Shown here one piece after another: positions 48,295-57,308 of a DNA stretch of 64,000 nucleotides. Numbering within the stretch: position 1 is the first letter of the stretch; every line of letters starts with the position of its first letter. The stretch spans positions 34,168 to 98,167 of the forward strand of contig LWRO01000023.1 in assembly GCA_001657325.1 (NCBI GenBank). Reading direction: 5' to 3'. The stretch comes from Geitlerinema sp. BBD 1991-9. GTDB taxonomy: Bacteria > Cyanobacteriota > Cyanobacteriia > Cyanobacteriales > Geitlerinemataceae. The position numbers were made by a program, and so were the translations under genes. The notes beneath the pieces were generated by a model. The model saw nothing but the letters and a program-made list of their open reading frames with translations. It had not been told where the DNA came from and searched no databases.

Positions 48295-49839
48295 ATGACG
48301 ATCGATCGATTGCTGTTATGGGTGGTGTTTCTCTCTTGCGGGGCGTTTCTGCTTCGATCGATCTCGGAACGTCCGCGACAGTGGGGATGGTCGATCGTCT
48401 CGGGGGGAATTCTCGCGATAACGGGACTTCTGTTAGTGGTTCGCCCCCAGTTAGCGGCTGGCGTGGGGGGGACGCTGTGGATGGTGTTCGTGTTGTTTCC
48501 CATTCTCGGGTTGCGCCGCGTCAACGCTTTGTTTCGCGAGGAACGCTATCAAGCCGCGAGTCAGTTGGCGACGGCGATTGCGGGATTGCACCCGGCGGAT
48601 GGATGGTTCGATCGAGTGGGGGTGTTGCGGGCGCTGTCCGTGGCGAAAGGGGGCGATATCGAAAAGGCTCGATCGATGTTGAAACCCTATCAAACGCCCA
48701 AAACAGCGCTCGGACGCAGTGCCATTATTTTGGATTATTGGATGCGGGGGGCTTGGGACGAATTACTTCAGTGGTTGTCCTCGCGCCCAGAACGCAACAG
48801 CGATCCGAATTTAATCGTGTATTATCTGCGTTGTTTGGGCGAAACGGGGAAAATCAATAAATTATTACAGTTTTTGCCGTCGATCGAAAAACCCTTGCGG
48901 AAAGCGGGCGATCTCGATCGACTGTATCAGGCGCGGTTGTATGCGTTGGCGTTCAGCGGTGAAACGGAACAGGTGTATCGATTGTTCGAGGGCGATCTGT
49001 CGAACTATTCTGTTGCAAAACAGCAGTTCTGGATGGCCACCGTGCAGATGGTGGCGGGACGAACGCGACAAGCGCAGCAAATCTTGGGGGCGTTGCGGAA
49101 GACGTGCGATCCGGTGTTGCAACGCTCGATCGACTGGCGGCTCGATCGAACACAAGTGGATCTCCAAACCCATTTAACTGAATATTCGGCACAGGTGTTG
49201 TCGGCGTTGAAGGTGCAATTGTCGCAAGAAGCACGATATACCGGGCGAATTGTCGGAAAAACAGTCGTTGCGACGTGGACGCTCATCGGTTTGAATGCGG
49301 CGATGTTTTTTCTGGAGTTGCGAGCGGGGGGAAGCGATAATTTATTCGTTTTGTATCGCTTGGGGGCGTTAATTCCCGAGTTGGTTTGGGAAGGGGAATG
49401 GTGGCGTTTGCTGACGGCAACGTTTCTCCATTTCGGGGTTTCTCACTTAGTCATGAATATGTTTGGCTTGTACGTTTTGGGGCAGTTCGTCGAGTCGAGA
49501 ATTGGAATTCGGCGGTTTCTCACGACGTATTTTGTCAGTGGTATCGGTTCGATGGGATTTATCACGCTTTTGGCATTACGTGGCGGAGAAACGCAGTTTG
49601 TTGTCGGTGCGTCGGGGGCGGTGATGGGTTTGATTGGTGCCGTTGCGGCGATTTTTTGGCAGGGTTGGCGACAGGAAAAAGCGCAGATTGCAAAAGATCG
49701 ATTGCGGGCGATTTTGTTCGTGATTGTGATTCAAACGATCTTCGATTTATCGATTCCTGAAATTTGTTTTTTGTGTCATGCGTCCGGCGCAGTTTTGGGA
49801 TTTATTACCGCAAGTTTTCTGCTTTGGCGTAAGTCTTAG
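48295..49839 (+). CDS. Rhomboid-family intramembrane serine protease with long soluble N-terminal region
   Basis: A 514-residue membrane protein. Two hydrophobic segments (~1-20 and ~35-70) are followed by a ~230-residue soluble, helical, TPR-like stretch (LYQARLYALAFSGETEQVYRLFEG). A rhomboid core occupies ~320-510. It shows HFGVSHLVMNMFGLYVLG (the His/Asn oxyanion motif), the nucleophile in VVGASGAVMGLIG near Ser438, and the catalytic His in FLCHASGAVLGF near 494. Rhomboids cleave transmembrane segments. The substrate is unknown; the TPR-like part may recruit it. ATG 48295 has weak upstream pairing. Confidence 0.9.
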   Translation: MTIDRLLLWVVFLSCGAFLLRSISERPRQWGWSIVSGGILAITGLLLVVRPQLAAGVGGTLWMVFVLFPILGLRRVNALFREERYQAASQLATAIAGLHPADGWFDRVGVLRALSVAKGGDIEKARSMLKPYQTPKTALGRSAIILDYWMRGAWDELLQWLSSRPERNSDPNLIVYYLRCLGETGKINKLLQFLPSIEKPLRKAGDLDRLYQARLYALAFSGETEQVYRLFEGDLSNYSVAKQQFWMATVQMVAGRTRQAQQILGALRKTCDPVLQRSIDWRLDRTQVDLQTHLTEYSAQVLSALKVQLSQEARYTGRIVGKTVVATWTLIGLNAAMFFLELRAGGSDNLFVLYRLGALIPELVWEGEWWRLLTATFLHFGVSHLVMNMFGLYVLGQFVESRIGIRRFLTTYFVSGIGSMGFITLLALRGGETQFVVGASGAVMGLIGAVAAIFWQGWRQEKAQIAKDRLRAILFVIVIQTIFDLSIPEICFLCHASGAVLGFITASFLLWRKS

Positions 49840-49897
49840 CGGTTCTGCCTCCTCGCAGAACACAGCAGTTTAAGTTTTCCACTCAGACTCAGGAATT

Positions 49898-50092
49898 TCA
49901 GCACGCTACAATATTACGCAAGGTTCCTGTCGGCAAAGTGTTGCCACGATGTGCAGGTACGATCGCATATAAACCTGACTCGGGATTCCGCCATTTTCGA
50001 TGACTTCCTTTTTGAGAAATCATTTGAAAGCTGTAACGTTGTAAAATTGCTTCAACTTCTCGAGCAGTCATGCGACGCATACGAGGACTCAT
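49898..50092 (-). CDS. hicA: HicA-family toxin, frameshifted close to its C-terminus
   Basis: A 64-residue HicA-type mRNA interferase with the catalytic His in ISQKGSHRKWRNPESG and the conserved VPAHRGNTLPTGTLRNIV. The frame then ends in a stop at 49898. A different frame directly continues with AEIPESEWKT and a stop at 49870-49872, which matches the usual HicA ending (about RQAEIPESEF). A 1-base insertion or 2-base loss near 49901-49906 therefore removed the last helix. The toxin is probably weakened or dead, though its antitoxin is intact. hicB is upstream and overlaps by four bases (ATGA). Confidence 0.82.
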   Translation of the reverse strand: MSPRMRRMTAREVEAILQRYSFQMISQKGSHRKWRNPESGLYAIVPAHRGNTLPTGTLRNIVAC

Positions 50093-50292
50093 CCAATCGT
50101 AACCTCTCGCATCACTGCTCCTTGAGGTAATTGAATTTCGTCAGGTTGAAGGTACAGTTCGATCGCCTCTTGGATACGAACAAGCGCTTCTTCTTCAGTT
50201 TCTACAGCAGAGGTACAACCCGGTAATTCAGGACACCAAACTGCCCAGTCTCCTGTTTCGGGATCTTGTTCGAGAACGACGCGCCATTTCAT
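50089..50292 (-). CDS. hicB: HicB-family antitoxin
   Basis: A 67-residue protein with the HicB fold: MKWRVVLEQDPETGDWAVWCPELPGCTSAVETEEEAL, then an amphipathic helix (VRIQEAIELYLQ). There is no C-terminal ribbon-helix-helix or HTH domain, so it is the short HicB form that neutralises HicA without obvious DNA binding of its own. It precedes hicA and overlaps its start by four bases, so the two are cotranslated. Order hicB-hicA is the reverse of the E. coli one. Confidence 0.88.
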   Translation of the reverse strand: MKWRVVLEQDPETGDWAVWCPELPGCTSAVETEEEALVRIQEAIELYLQPDEIQLPQGAVMREVTIG

Positions 50293-50479
50293 AAGCTTAT
50301 TGAGTGACTTTGTTTTTTGTGCAGTTCAATTAGAAATTGAACTGCTAATTTTTCAAATCCTTTTTCAGATAATCTCTATTTTACAACTTTTCATCATTTG
50401 CTAACTCCTAAAACAGATCGATCGTGCTATAAACAGGGCAAAGCCACAAAAAACACGGGAATCCAACCCAAACGGACAG

Positions 50480-50710
50480 ATGACGGCTCCGCAAAACTTC
50501 TTCGGGCAAAATCTACGCGGACGCTCCTTTAAAGGGCAAAACCTGAGGGGGGCAGATTTTAGCAAAACCGATCTCTGTGGGGCAAACTTTGAAGGGGCAG
50601 ATTTGACGGGGGCGAATTTTGCGGGAGCGAAAGCGAGAGTACAGAAACGGTGGCGAGCTGTTCAGCTGCTTGGTTTGATCGTGAATTACACATTCGCACG
50701 ATCCACATAG
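50480..50710 (+). pseudogene. Pentapeptide-repeat protein, 3'-truncated at the edge of an AT-rich island
   Basis: A 76-residue remnant. It has at least seven pentapeptide units ([40 protein letters not shown]) and then [18 protein letters not shown]. In full-length cyanobacterial relatives that last block leads into transmembrane segments and more repeats. Here the sequence changes character after LIV, becomes AT-rich, and the frame ends in NYTFARST. The break coincides with the start of the RelA/SpoT pseudogene island. Pentapeptide repeats form a right-handed beta-helix; no function can be given. Confidence 0.75.
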
Positions 50711-50760
50711 TGAAAGCAAATGATATAATCTATTGAGATAAAAGTAATATAAGCAATCTC

Positions 50761-51850
50761 ATGGAGTAGACTAAGCTCGAATATACTAGAGGGCAAATAA
50801 ATCGGGCAGGGAACGTTTTAAGGAATTCCGACATTTCGAGACATGATTACGAAAAAGCATTATACGAAAAAGCATTAATTGTTGCTGGAAATTGGAGGGC
50901 TTCTCATGCTTATCATCTCAATAAGATTCAAAATTTTTTGAGAGGACGTTGTCACAAAATCAATAATGCTATAGTGGCTCAAAGACTTAAAAGAATGCCT
51001 TCTATAATAGGTAAATTTAAAAGATTTCCTGAGATGCAGCTCAGCAGAATGCAAGATATTGGAGGCTGTCGAGTTGTCGTCGAAAAAAAAGTCTGACATG
51101 GATATTTTACAAAAAAGCTCCACAGTCTAAAAAGAGTATCCTAAAAAAACATATGATTATATCAACAACCCCAAAAATTCTGGATACAGAGGAATTCATC
51201 TAATATACCAAATTGAAAACAGTAGAGAACCTGGAATAAGATTGATAGAAGTACAACTAAGAACCTATGTTCAACACTCTTGGGCTACAGCAGTTGAAAT
51301 TTGTGGAACTTTCTTGAATCAACAGCTTAAAGCTGAACAAGGTGATAATAAATGGCTTTATTTCTTTAAGCTAGTCAGCTTTTTACTTGCAGATTCTGAA
51401 AATCAATTACCTTCAAAAATTTCCAGGCTCGATCTTGACAATATAAGACATGAAGTAGTTAATCTTGAAAAACAATTGAATGTGGTAACTAAGTTAAGAT
51501 CTTTTTCCGCTTCGATTTATATGCTGGGTCAAATAACAGATGAAGATCTTCCATTGCGAAAAGATGTCAAGGAAAGACTTAAAGGATTCACAAAAAATGA
51601 TTATATTTTGCTGGAGCAAACTGTAACCAGCATGACAAATACTAAAATAAATATAACTCCATATAAGAAGGGAGAGTCAAGAAAAGCAAATCAACACTAT
51701 CTAGATTTAGAATTTGAGAATAGGAACAATCCTAACATAGACGTTGTTTTAATAAAAGTGGGAGATATGAACAGTTTAAAACTCTCTTACCCAAATTACT
51801 TTGCAGATTCAACTTTCTTTTGCCAAATACTCCAAAATTTAATTGATTAG
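50761..51850 (+). pseudogene. RelA/SpoT-domain protein, pseudogene with several disabling lesions
   Basis: Three lesions interrupt an otherwise readable gene. From ATG 50761, codon 3 is TAG; the frame then gives TKLEYTRGQINRAGNVL, NWRASHAYHLNKIQNFLRGR, VAQRLKRMPSI and LSRMQDIGGCRVVV. A TGA interrupts at 51094-51096, where a Trp-type codon would fit. Near 51130-51140 the reading shifts by one base. It resumes as KEYPKKTYDYINNPKNSGYRGIHLIYQIE, IEVQLRTYVQHSWATAVEI and a ~170-residue C-terminal part to 51850. The RelA/SpoT nucleotidyltransferase core (RMQDIGG, SGYRGIH, EVQLRT..HSWA) is clear, so the ancestor was a stand-alone (p)ppGpp-type synthetase or a toxic relative. It is strongly AT-rich and lacks CGATCG words, unlike its surroundings, which suggests horizontal origin. 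Confidence 0.85.
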
Positions 51851-52033
51851 CTTATCAGTGATAATCTATTAACCCGGTTTGGTATTTCATTTTAGAGGTG
51901 GCAGAGGACGGATTTACACCTTAGTTTAGCGAGGAAGTCACTCTAAATCAGATGCTAACATACGGCTGAGGTAGCCCAAAGGTTCATCCCCACTCTAGAA
52001 AGGTGAGATGTTTCCGCGCCATACCCCGATAAG

Positions 52034-52276
52034 CTATCCCAACCGCGCCCCATTGTCAATGTACTTCTGCATTTTCTGACGCAGCGGCTTCAAACTGTCG
52101 GAAGGCGATCGCAACTCCACGACAAAATCGGGACACAACGGCGCAAATCCCTGACGTTCCTCCACCGACAACGCCTCCCATCGATCGATCTTCACCCACG
52201 ACACATCCAACGCTCGAGATCGATCGACCTCAAATTCCTGACATCTCGTCTTTTCGATCGAATATACTACAGTCAA
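52034..52276 (-). pseudogene. Uma2-family (DUF820) nuclease remnant
   Basis: An 80-codon fragment on the minus strand. It carries the middle of an Uma2 restriction-like fold: DVSWVKIDRWEALSVEERQG, then APLCPDFVVELRSPSDSLKPL (the Asp...Glu-x-Ser catalytic strand) and RQKMQKYIDNGARLG, followed at once by a stop where family members read on as GWLIDP. The N-terminal third and the C-terminal part are missing. Uma2 genes are very common, mobile and often decayed in cyanobacteria. Confidence 0.8.
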
Positions 52277-52343
52277 GCCTCAGCATCTCGAACAGACTGG
52301 AACCATCAAGGATCGATCGACTGAATCATTTACCCCAAAAAAC

Positions 52344-53504
52344 ATGAAACAACGAGATTATTCGCTCGATGCGATCAAAGGCCTCGGCTGTTTGATGATG
52401 ATCGTTGCTCATACCACTTGGTCTCAATGGGGCAACGATCCCTTAACATTTACCGGGCTATTTTTAGGTCAATCTGCTCCCTTGCTGTTCTTCGCGGTAT
52501 CGGGAATTACATCGACGTTTCAAATCACTCGTCGCTCGCTGCAAACGATCGTTTTTTCGTATTTAGCCATTGGCATCCTCGGAATTTCCTATAATGCCTT
52601 GATTCGTCCCAATCTCTTCTTTGAGTGGCAAACACGGCTGGTATTCGATATCTTGCAAATTATTGCAATCGGAGTGATTGTCGTTACACTTTTTGAAAAG
52701 CTGAGGCTTGGGTTGAAATGGGATAAAACCCGAACGCGGTGGATCTATTTACTCTTGACATTTGTGGCATTTGCCGCTCACTATATCGTCGATAAAAGCC
52801 CAATTGTTATCGATTTTCCTTGGCACTTCGTTTTTATTGAATTCGGTCGCGTCCCTTCATTTCCCATCTTCCCCTGGATTTCTACCTTTTTTCTCGGTGT
52901 ATACCTCTATCGATCGAGCATCACCGAAAATCTGTTTGTGAGTACAATCGCAACATCCATAACTGGATTGTATGCGTTCTATTACTACTCCAAACTACCG
53001 ATTGCAGAAGCAACATTTTATGCGAGCAAAGTTAGATTCTCAATTGGCTACTTTTTCTTCTCGACTGCACTAATATCCATTGCATTTTACGTTTTTCGTC
53101 GATACGAGCGACTGAGGCAAGGGAACTCTTTATTAGTTCGCTTCGGTACGCTATCTCTGATTTTCTTGTACGTTCACTGGGCGGTTATTTTCTTAATTTC
53201 AAAGTTTGGTAAAACGATCGAACACTTTGGTGGAACTTGGAATCCCAACCTCTTACTTCTATGCTTCATTGTTCTTGCCCTTAGCGCAGTCACGATCGAG
53301 GCGATTGTGAAATTTCAAATTGGTCGAAATGCCAAAATTTTTACATCACCTTGGGGATGGGTTGCATTAACCCTTGCGATCGTACTGTTACCCTTGACTG
53401 GGCTACCGTTACAAGTCGTTCGCTTTGGTGAAATCGCACTCGGACTTTTGTTCGCAACCAACTATCGCGACTTAGTCTATCTGATTCAACAACGATTCGG
53501 CTGA
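52344..53504 (+). CDS. Multipass membrane acyltransferase-like protein (DUF1624/acyltransferase-3 type)
   Basis: A 386-residue protein with about ten hydrophobic segments. The N-terminal RDYSLDAIKGLGCLMMIVAH fits the motif (R-x-x-x-x-D-x-x-[KR]-G...H) shared by membrane acyltransferases of the acyltransferase-3 and DUF1624/heparan acetyltransferase groups, in which the His is essential. FFAVSGITSTFQ follows. These enzymes move acyl groups across or onto glycans at the membrane. The donor and acceptor are unknown here. ATG 52344 starts just after the Uma2 remnant. lnt follows 42 bp later, and the two could be cotranscribed. Confidence 0.72.
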   Translation: MKQRDYSLDAIKGLGCLMMIVAHTTWSQWGNDPLTFTGLFLGQSAPLLFFAVSGITSTFQITRRSLQTIVFSYLAIGILGISYNALIRPNLFFEWQTRLVFDILQIIAIGVIVVTLFEKLRLGLKWDKTRTRWIYLLLTFVAFAAHYIVDKSPIVIDFPWHFVFIEFGRVPSFPIFPWISTFFLGVYLYRSSITENLFVSTIATSITGLYAFYYYSKLPIAEATFYASKVRFSIGYFFFSTALISIAFYVFRRYERLRQGNSLLVRFGTLSLIFLYVHWAVIFLISKFGKTIEHFGGTWNPNLLLLCFIVLALSAVTIEAIVKFQIGRNAKIFTSPWGWVALTLAIVLLPLTGLPLQVVRFGEIALGLLFATNYRDLVYLIQQRFG

Positions 53505-53546
53505 TAGTGCTACCTTAAGCATTGCTCACTCGACGCAGCCGATTTC

Positions 53547-55061
53547 GTGAAGCATCGATCGATCGCCCTTCTCATTGCTTGTCTCAGCGGTGTCGCCATG
53601 GGTTGCACCGTCGCACCTGTCGAATGGTGGGGGTTGGCTTGGATTGCCCTCGCACCGCTGTGGGTGTTGCTGTACCGTTCCCCTGTCAAATCCCTCTGGC
53701 TTGGCTTCGCCTGGGGGGTTGGCTTTCACGGTGTTGCCTTGTTTTGGCTGACGGGAATTCACCCGATGACGTGGATGGGAGTTCCCTGGTTGGCGAGTTT
53801 AGCCATTTCGATCGCCTGTTGGGTAGCCGTCACCGTCTGGGGGGCGTTTTGGGTGGCGGTTTGGGCTTCGATCGTCGGCTGGAAACGGGGAAGCTGGATA
53901 ACGCGGGTTCTCCTTGGCGTGGCGGTGTGGTGTCTTCTCGATGCCATTTGGCAATCGACGCCGTTGTGGTGGTCGTCGTTGGCGTATACTCAAAGTCCCT
54001 ACAATCTCGCCATTCTCCATTTGGGGCAACTGTCGGGAAATACTGCCATTACAGCCAGCCTCGTTGCTGTTAACGGGTGTCTCACCGCATCGATCGACTC
54101 GGAAAAACACCGCAAAACCGCACTCGTTGCTGCGATCGCGACGTTGTCAATTTCCCACGCCCTCGGATTTTACCTCTACACGCGCCCCCTCAACGACTCG
54201 CCCAATCTGGCATTTCGCGCGGGAATTATTCAAGGAAACGTCCCCAACGAAATCAAACTCTATCCCGGTGGTTTCCGTCGCGCGTTGGAAGGTTACACCA
54301 CCGGCTACGAAACGCTTGCCAAAGCCGGTGTCGATGCCATTCTCACTCCAGAAACCGCGTTACCTGACATTTGGGAAGCCGAAACCTTAAGTCCAAACTC
54401 CCCTCTCGCACATTTTGACCGAGCGATTCGCCAATGGGAAGTCGTGGCGTGGGTGGGAACGTTTCAAGGAAACTGGCGGCGCTACAGCAATAGTTTGCTG
54501 ACAGTGACGGGAGACGGCGAAATTTTCAGTCGCTACGATAAGGTGAAATTGGTTCCCCTCGGTGAATACATTCCCTTTGAGTCAGTGTTGGGAGGCATTA
54601 TTAACCGCCTGTCGCCGTTGCAAGCGCAGATGGTTCCGGGAGAGAAAAATCAGATCTTTAACACGCCGTTTGGACGAGCGATCGTTAGTATTTGCTACGA
54701 GTCAGCGTTTCCCAAGCATTTTCGGCGACAGGCGGCACGCGGTGGCGAGTTTTTCTTGAGTGCGGCGAATAACGCCCACTACGCGCCGTCGATGCCCCAG
54801 CAACACCACGCCCAAGACGTAATGCGATCGATCGAACTCGATCGATGGGCAATTCGCGCCACCAATACCGGCTATTCTGCCATTGTCGATCCTCACGGGC
54901 GAACCCTTTGGAAATCGGGAATTAACGTATTTGCTACTCACGCGGAAACCGTGTATCGTCGCCAAACTCAAACGCTTTACGTGCGTTGGGGTGATTGGCT
55001 ATTGTGGGTATTTATCGGTGCGACGGGAATTGCTTTATGGCGGTTTCCTCGTTCGGCTTAG
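53547..55061 (+). CDS. lnt: Apolipoprotein N-acyltransferase
   Basis: A 504-residue inner-membrane enzyme that N-acylates the diacylglyceryl-Cys of lipoproteins, the last maturation step. About six hydrophobic segments (~1-190) precede a periplasmic nitrilase-like domain. The catalytic triad is visible: Glu in ILTPETALPDIW, Lys in YDKVKLVPLGEYIPFE and Cys in IVSICYESAFP. A final hydrophobic segment closes the protein (WLLWVFIGATGIALW). The start is GTG 53547 (MKHRSIALLIACLSG), 42 bp after the acyltransferase-like gene. The length is normal. Confidence 0.95.
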   Translation: MKHRSIALLIACLSGVAMGCTVAPVEWWGLAWIALAPLWVLLYRSPVKSLWLGFAWGVGFHGVALFWLTGIHPMTWMGVPWLASLAISIACWVAVTVWGAFWVAVWASIVGWKRGSWITRVLLGVAVWCLLDAIWQSTPLWWSSLAYTQSPYNLAILHLGQLSGNTAITASLVAVNGCLTASIDSEKHRKTALVAAIATLSISHALGFYLYTRPLNDSPNLAFRAGIIQGNVPNEIKLYPGGFRRALEGYTTGYETLAKAGVDAILTPETALPDIWEAETLSPNSPLAHFDRAIRQWEVVAWVGTFQGNWRRYSNSLLTVTGDGEIFSRYDKVKLVPLGEYIPFESVLGGIINRLSPLQAQMVPGEKNQIFNTPFGRAIVSICYESAFPKHFRRQAARGGEFFLSAANNAHYAPSMPQQHHAQDVMRSIELDRWAIRATNTGYSAIVDPHGRTLWKSGINVFATHAETVYRRQTQTLYVRWGDWLLWVFIGATGIALWRFPRSA

Positions 55062-55576
55062 CGGATCGTGTGGCGAAGCCTTCGATCGATGCTTGACGAT
55101 CGTTGGACGGTCATTTTATTAAAATTGCCATAGTCAAACAGAAGCAGTGTTTTTAAAATTAGAGTCGATTGTCAATTTTGAAAAAACAAAAATCGTTATC
55201 TGTGCTTCATTCTTGCGGGTAACTATGCTTAAAGTACAAGTCGTTTGAGAAAAAACTGGGTAGAGTTTTTTAGGATTTCTATGTTTTTTTGGACTTCTTT
55301 TGTTCTAAACAATAAATTTTCCCGAACAAAAAAAATATATAAATTGTAAATCCTGATTGTATTTTTTTACGAAGTACCGCTTTGTTTATTAAAAAAAACA
55401 ACAAAAAAATATAGCGAGATCGAGTCTTGAAAACAAACGAATTTATCGATCTTCAGCGATTGCGATCGAAACAACATCTTGCCGTTCGTTTCAAGCAAGC
55501 CAAAAAACATCCATACAGCTCGTCGTCCGTCTAAACTAAGAACATCGACTTACCCAACCCATCCGTTCTGCTCGAA
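55062..55576. other. AT-rich intergenic region upstream of the AAA-GGDEF gene
   Basis: 515 bp, very AT-rich from 55130 to 55420 with A and T runs. A short frame (55427-55534), opening with TTG, is in phase with the downstream gene but ends in TAA, so it is not counted. No promoter can be named. Confidence 0.45.
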
Positions 55577-57178
55577 ATGCTCATCGAGTTTCCCAACTGT
55601 CCCGTTTCCCTCAGATCGCCATTCTATATCGAGCGTCCGCCGATCGAATCGCGAATTTATGAAGAACTCGATCGACCGGGAAGCGTCGTTCGTATTAAAG
55701 CGCCTCGCAAAATGGGGAAAAGCTCGCTCCTGTTGCGGGTGTTAAACCAAGCGAAAATACAGGGATACCATACCGTTAGCATCGATTTTAGCACCGTCGA
55801 AACTGCTCGATTTCGAGATCTCGATCGATTTTTACGGTGGCTTTGTGCCAACATCGCATTGCAGTTGGGATTTGCGCCGAAACTCAATGACGTTTGGGAT
55901 GCCGATATCGGGAGTAAAATTAGTTGCACGCTTTACTTCGACACTTGTATTTTAGCCCGCCTCGATCGACCTCTCGTCTTAGCCCTTAACGAAGTCAACA
56001 TCGTGTTTGAATATCCCGAGATCGCCAAAGATTTCTTACCATTATTGCGATCTTGGTACGAACAAGCCAAACAAGTCGAGCGGTTTCGAGGGTTACGTTT
56101 GGTCGTCGTTCATTCAACAGAAGTGTACGTTCCGCTACAGCTGCACCAATCCCCCTTTAACGTCGGTTTACCCATTCAACTACCAGAATTTACGGTCGAA
56201 CAAGTGACAGATCTAGCACGACGACACGACATCAAAGAGTTAGGCACTCAAGACATCGAACGCTTGATGAGACTCGTTGGCGGACATCCGTACCTCATCC
56301 GCTTGGCACTGTACTATCTCGCCAGCGAAAACCTGTTGCTCTCTAAAATCCTCCAAGAAGCCCCCACCCTCAGCGGCATTTATCGAAACCACTTATGTGC
56401 TTTGACTGAAATTCTCCAAAGCAACGAGTGCTTGATGCTGGCCTTCGATCGCGTGATTCGATCGAACCACGGCGTCGTCTTAGAACCCAAACTGGCCTTT
56501 GCACTCGAACAACTGGGTTTAGTCCAGATCGACGGCGATCGCTGTACGATCTCCCACCAACTGTATTACTGTTATTTCCAAACCTACGACCCTTTAGAAT
56601 CGATGGGAGATGTGGGTAACGCCTTACAACAGCTGCAACGGGAAAATCAAACCCTCAAACAACTCGCCAATCTCGACTCCCTCACGCAGCTTGCCAACCG
56701 CCGCCATTTCGATCGAACCTTCACTCAAACGCAATTGCAGATGGCCCGAGAGCAAGATTGGCTGTCGATCGTCTTGTGCGACATCGATGAGTTCAAACTG
56801 TATAACGATACCTACGGACATCCTATGGGCGATCGCTGTTTGAGAGCTGTGGCGAAAGTCTTGCGAGATAGTATTCGATCGAATGACTTCGTTGCCCGCT
56901 ATGGTGGAGAAGAATTCGTACTTTTACTTCCCCATACCACCCTCGAAGAAGCTACAAAAATTGCCGAACGGATTCGCATCGGTATTAAAACCCTAGCGAT
57001 CGAACACGCCAAATCCCAAGGCCGTGAAAAATTGGTCACGATAAGCTTTGGCGTCGCCAGTGAAGTTCCCAACTTCGATGACGATCTCGAACGACTGCTT
57101 CGCTTAGCCGATAAAGCGCTCTATCGCGCCAAAGCAGAAGGACGAGATTGCATTATCGCCAACGATCGAGATCCTTAG
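55577..57178 (+). CDS. AAA-like ATPase domain fused to an active-type GGDEF (diguanylate cyclase) domain
   Basis: A 533-residue protein. Residues ~1-330 are the AAA_35-type P-loop domain of cyanobacterial signalling proteins: SPFYIERPPIESRIYEEL, Walker A KAPRKMGKSSLL at ~41-52 and the Walker B region LVLALNEVNIVFEYPEIA. Relatives read LDEVD there, so both acidic positions are Asn (138 and 141). A coiled segment leads to the GGDEF domain (~358-530): LTQLANRRHFDRTF, CDIDEFKLYNDTYGHPMGD and RYGGEEFVLLLP near 443. RSND five residues before GGEEF fits the c-di-GMP inhibitory I-site. It should make c-di-GMP under control of an atypical nucleotide-binding switch. A related AAA protein follows 130 bp later. 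Confidence 0.88.
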   Translation: MLIEFPNCPVSLRSPFYIERPPIESRIYEELDRPGSVVRIKAPRKMGKSSLLLRVLNQAKIQGYHTVSIDFSTVETARFRDLDRFLRWLCANIALQLGFAPKLNDVWDADIGSKISCTLYFDTCILARLDRPLVLALNEVNIVFEYPEIAKDFLPLLRSWYEQAKQVERFRGLRLVVVHSTEVYVPLQLHQSPFNVGLPIQLPEFTVEQVTDLARRHDIKELGTQDIERLMRLVGGHPYLIRLALYYLASENLLLSKILQEAPTLSGIYRNHLCALTEILQSNECLMLAFDRVIRSNHGVVLEPKLAFALEQLGLVQIDGDRCTISHQLYYCYFQTYDPLESMGDVGNALQQLQRENQTLKQLANLDSLTQLANRRHFDRTFTQTQLQMAREQDWLSIVLCDIDEFKLYNDTYGHPMGDRCLRAVAKVLRDSIRSNDFVARYGGEEFVLLLPHTTLEEATKIAERIRIGIKTLAIEHAKSQGREKLVTISFGVASEVPNFDDDLERLLRLADKALYRAKAEGRDCIIANDRDP

Positions 57179-57308
57179 CCGCTATCCGTTATCCGCCATC
57201 AGCAATCCGTAGAACACCGATCGATTTCTAAGAGGCTGGGAAGAAAATCAGAAAATCGAACGTTCCGATCTCAGTTCGCAACGCACTCCTGATGGTTTAC
57301 GGTAAACG

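Noticed and set aside
50875..51123. 82-codon minus-strand frame
   Set aside because: Antisense of the RelA/SpoT pseudogene core; no protein character.
55427..55534. Short frame with TTG start in phase with the AAA-GGDEF gene
   Set aside because: It ends in TAA 43 bp before the gene and has no protein similarity to AAA_35 starts.
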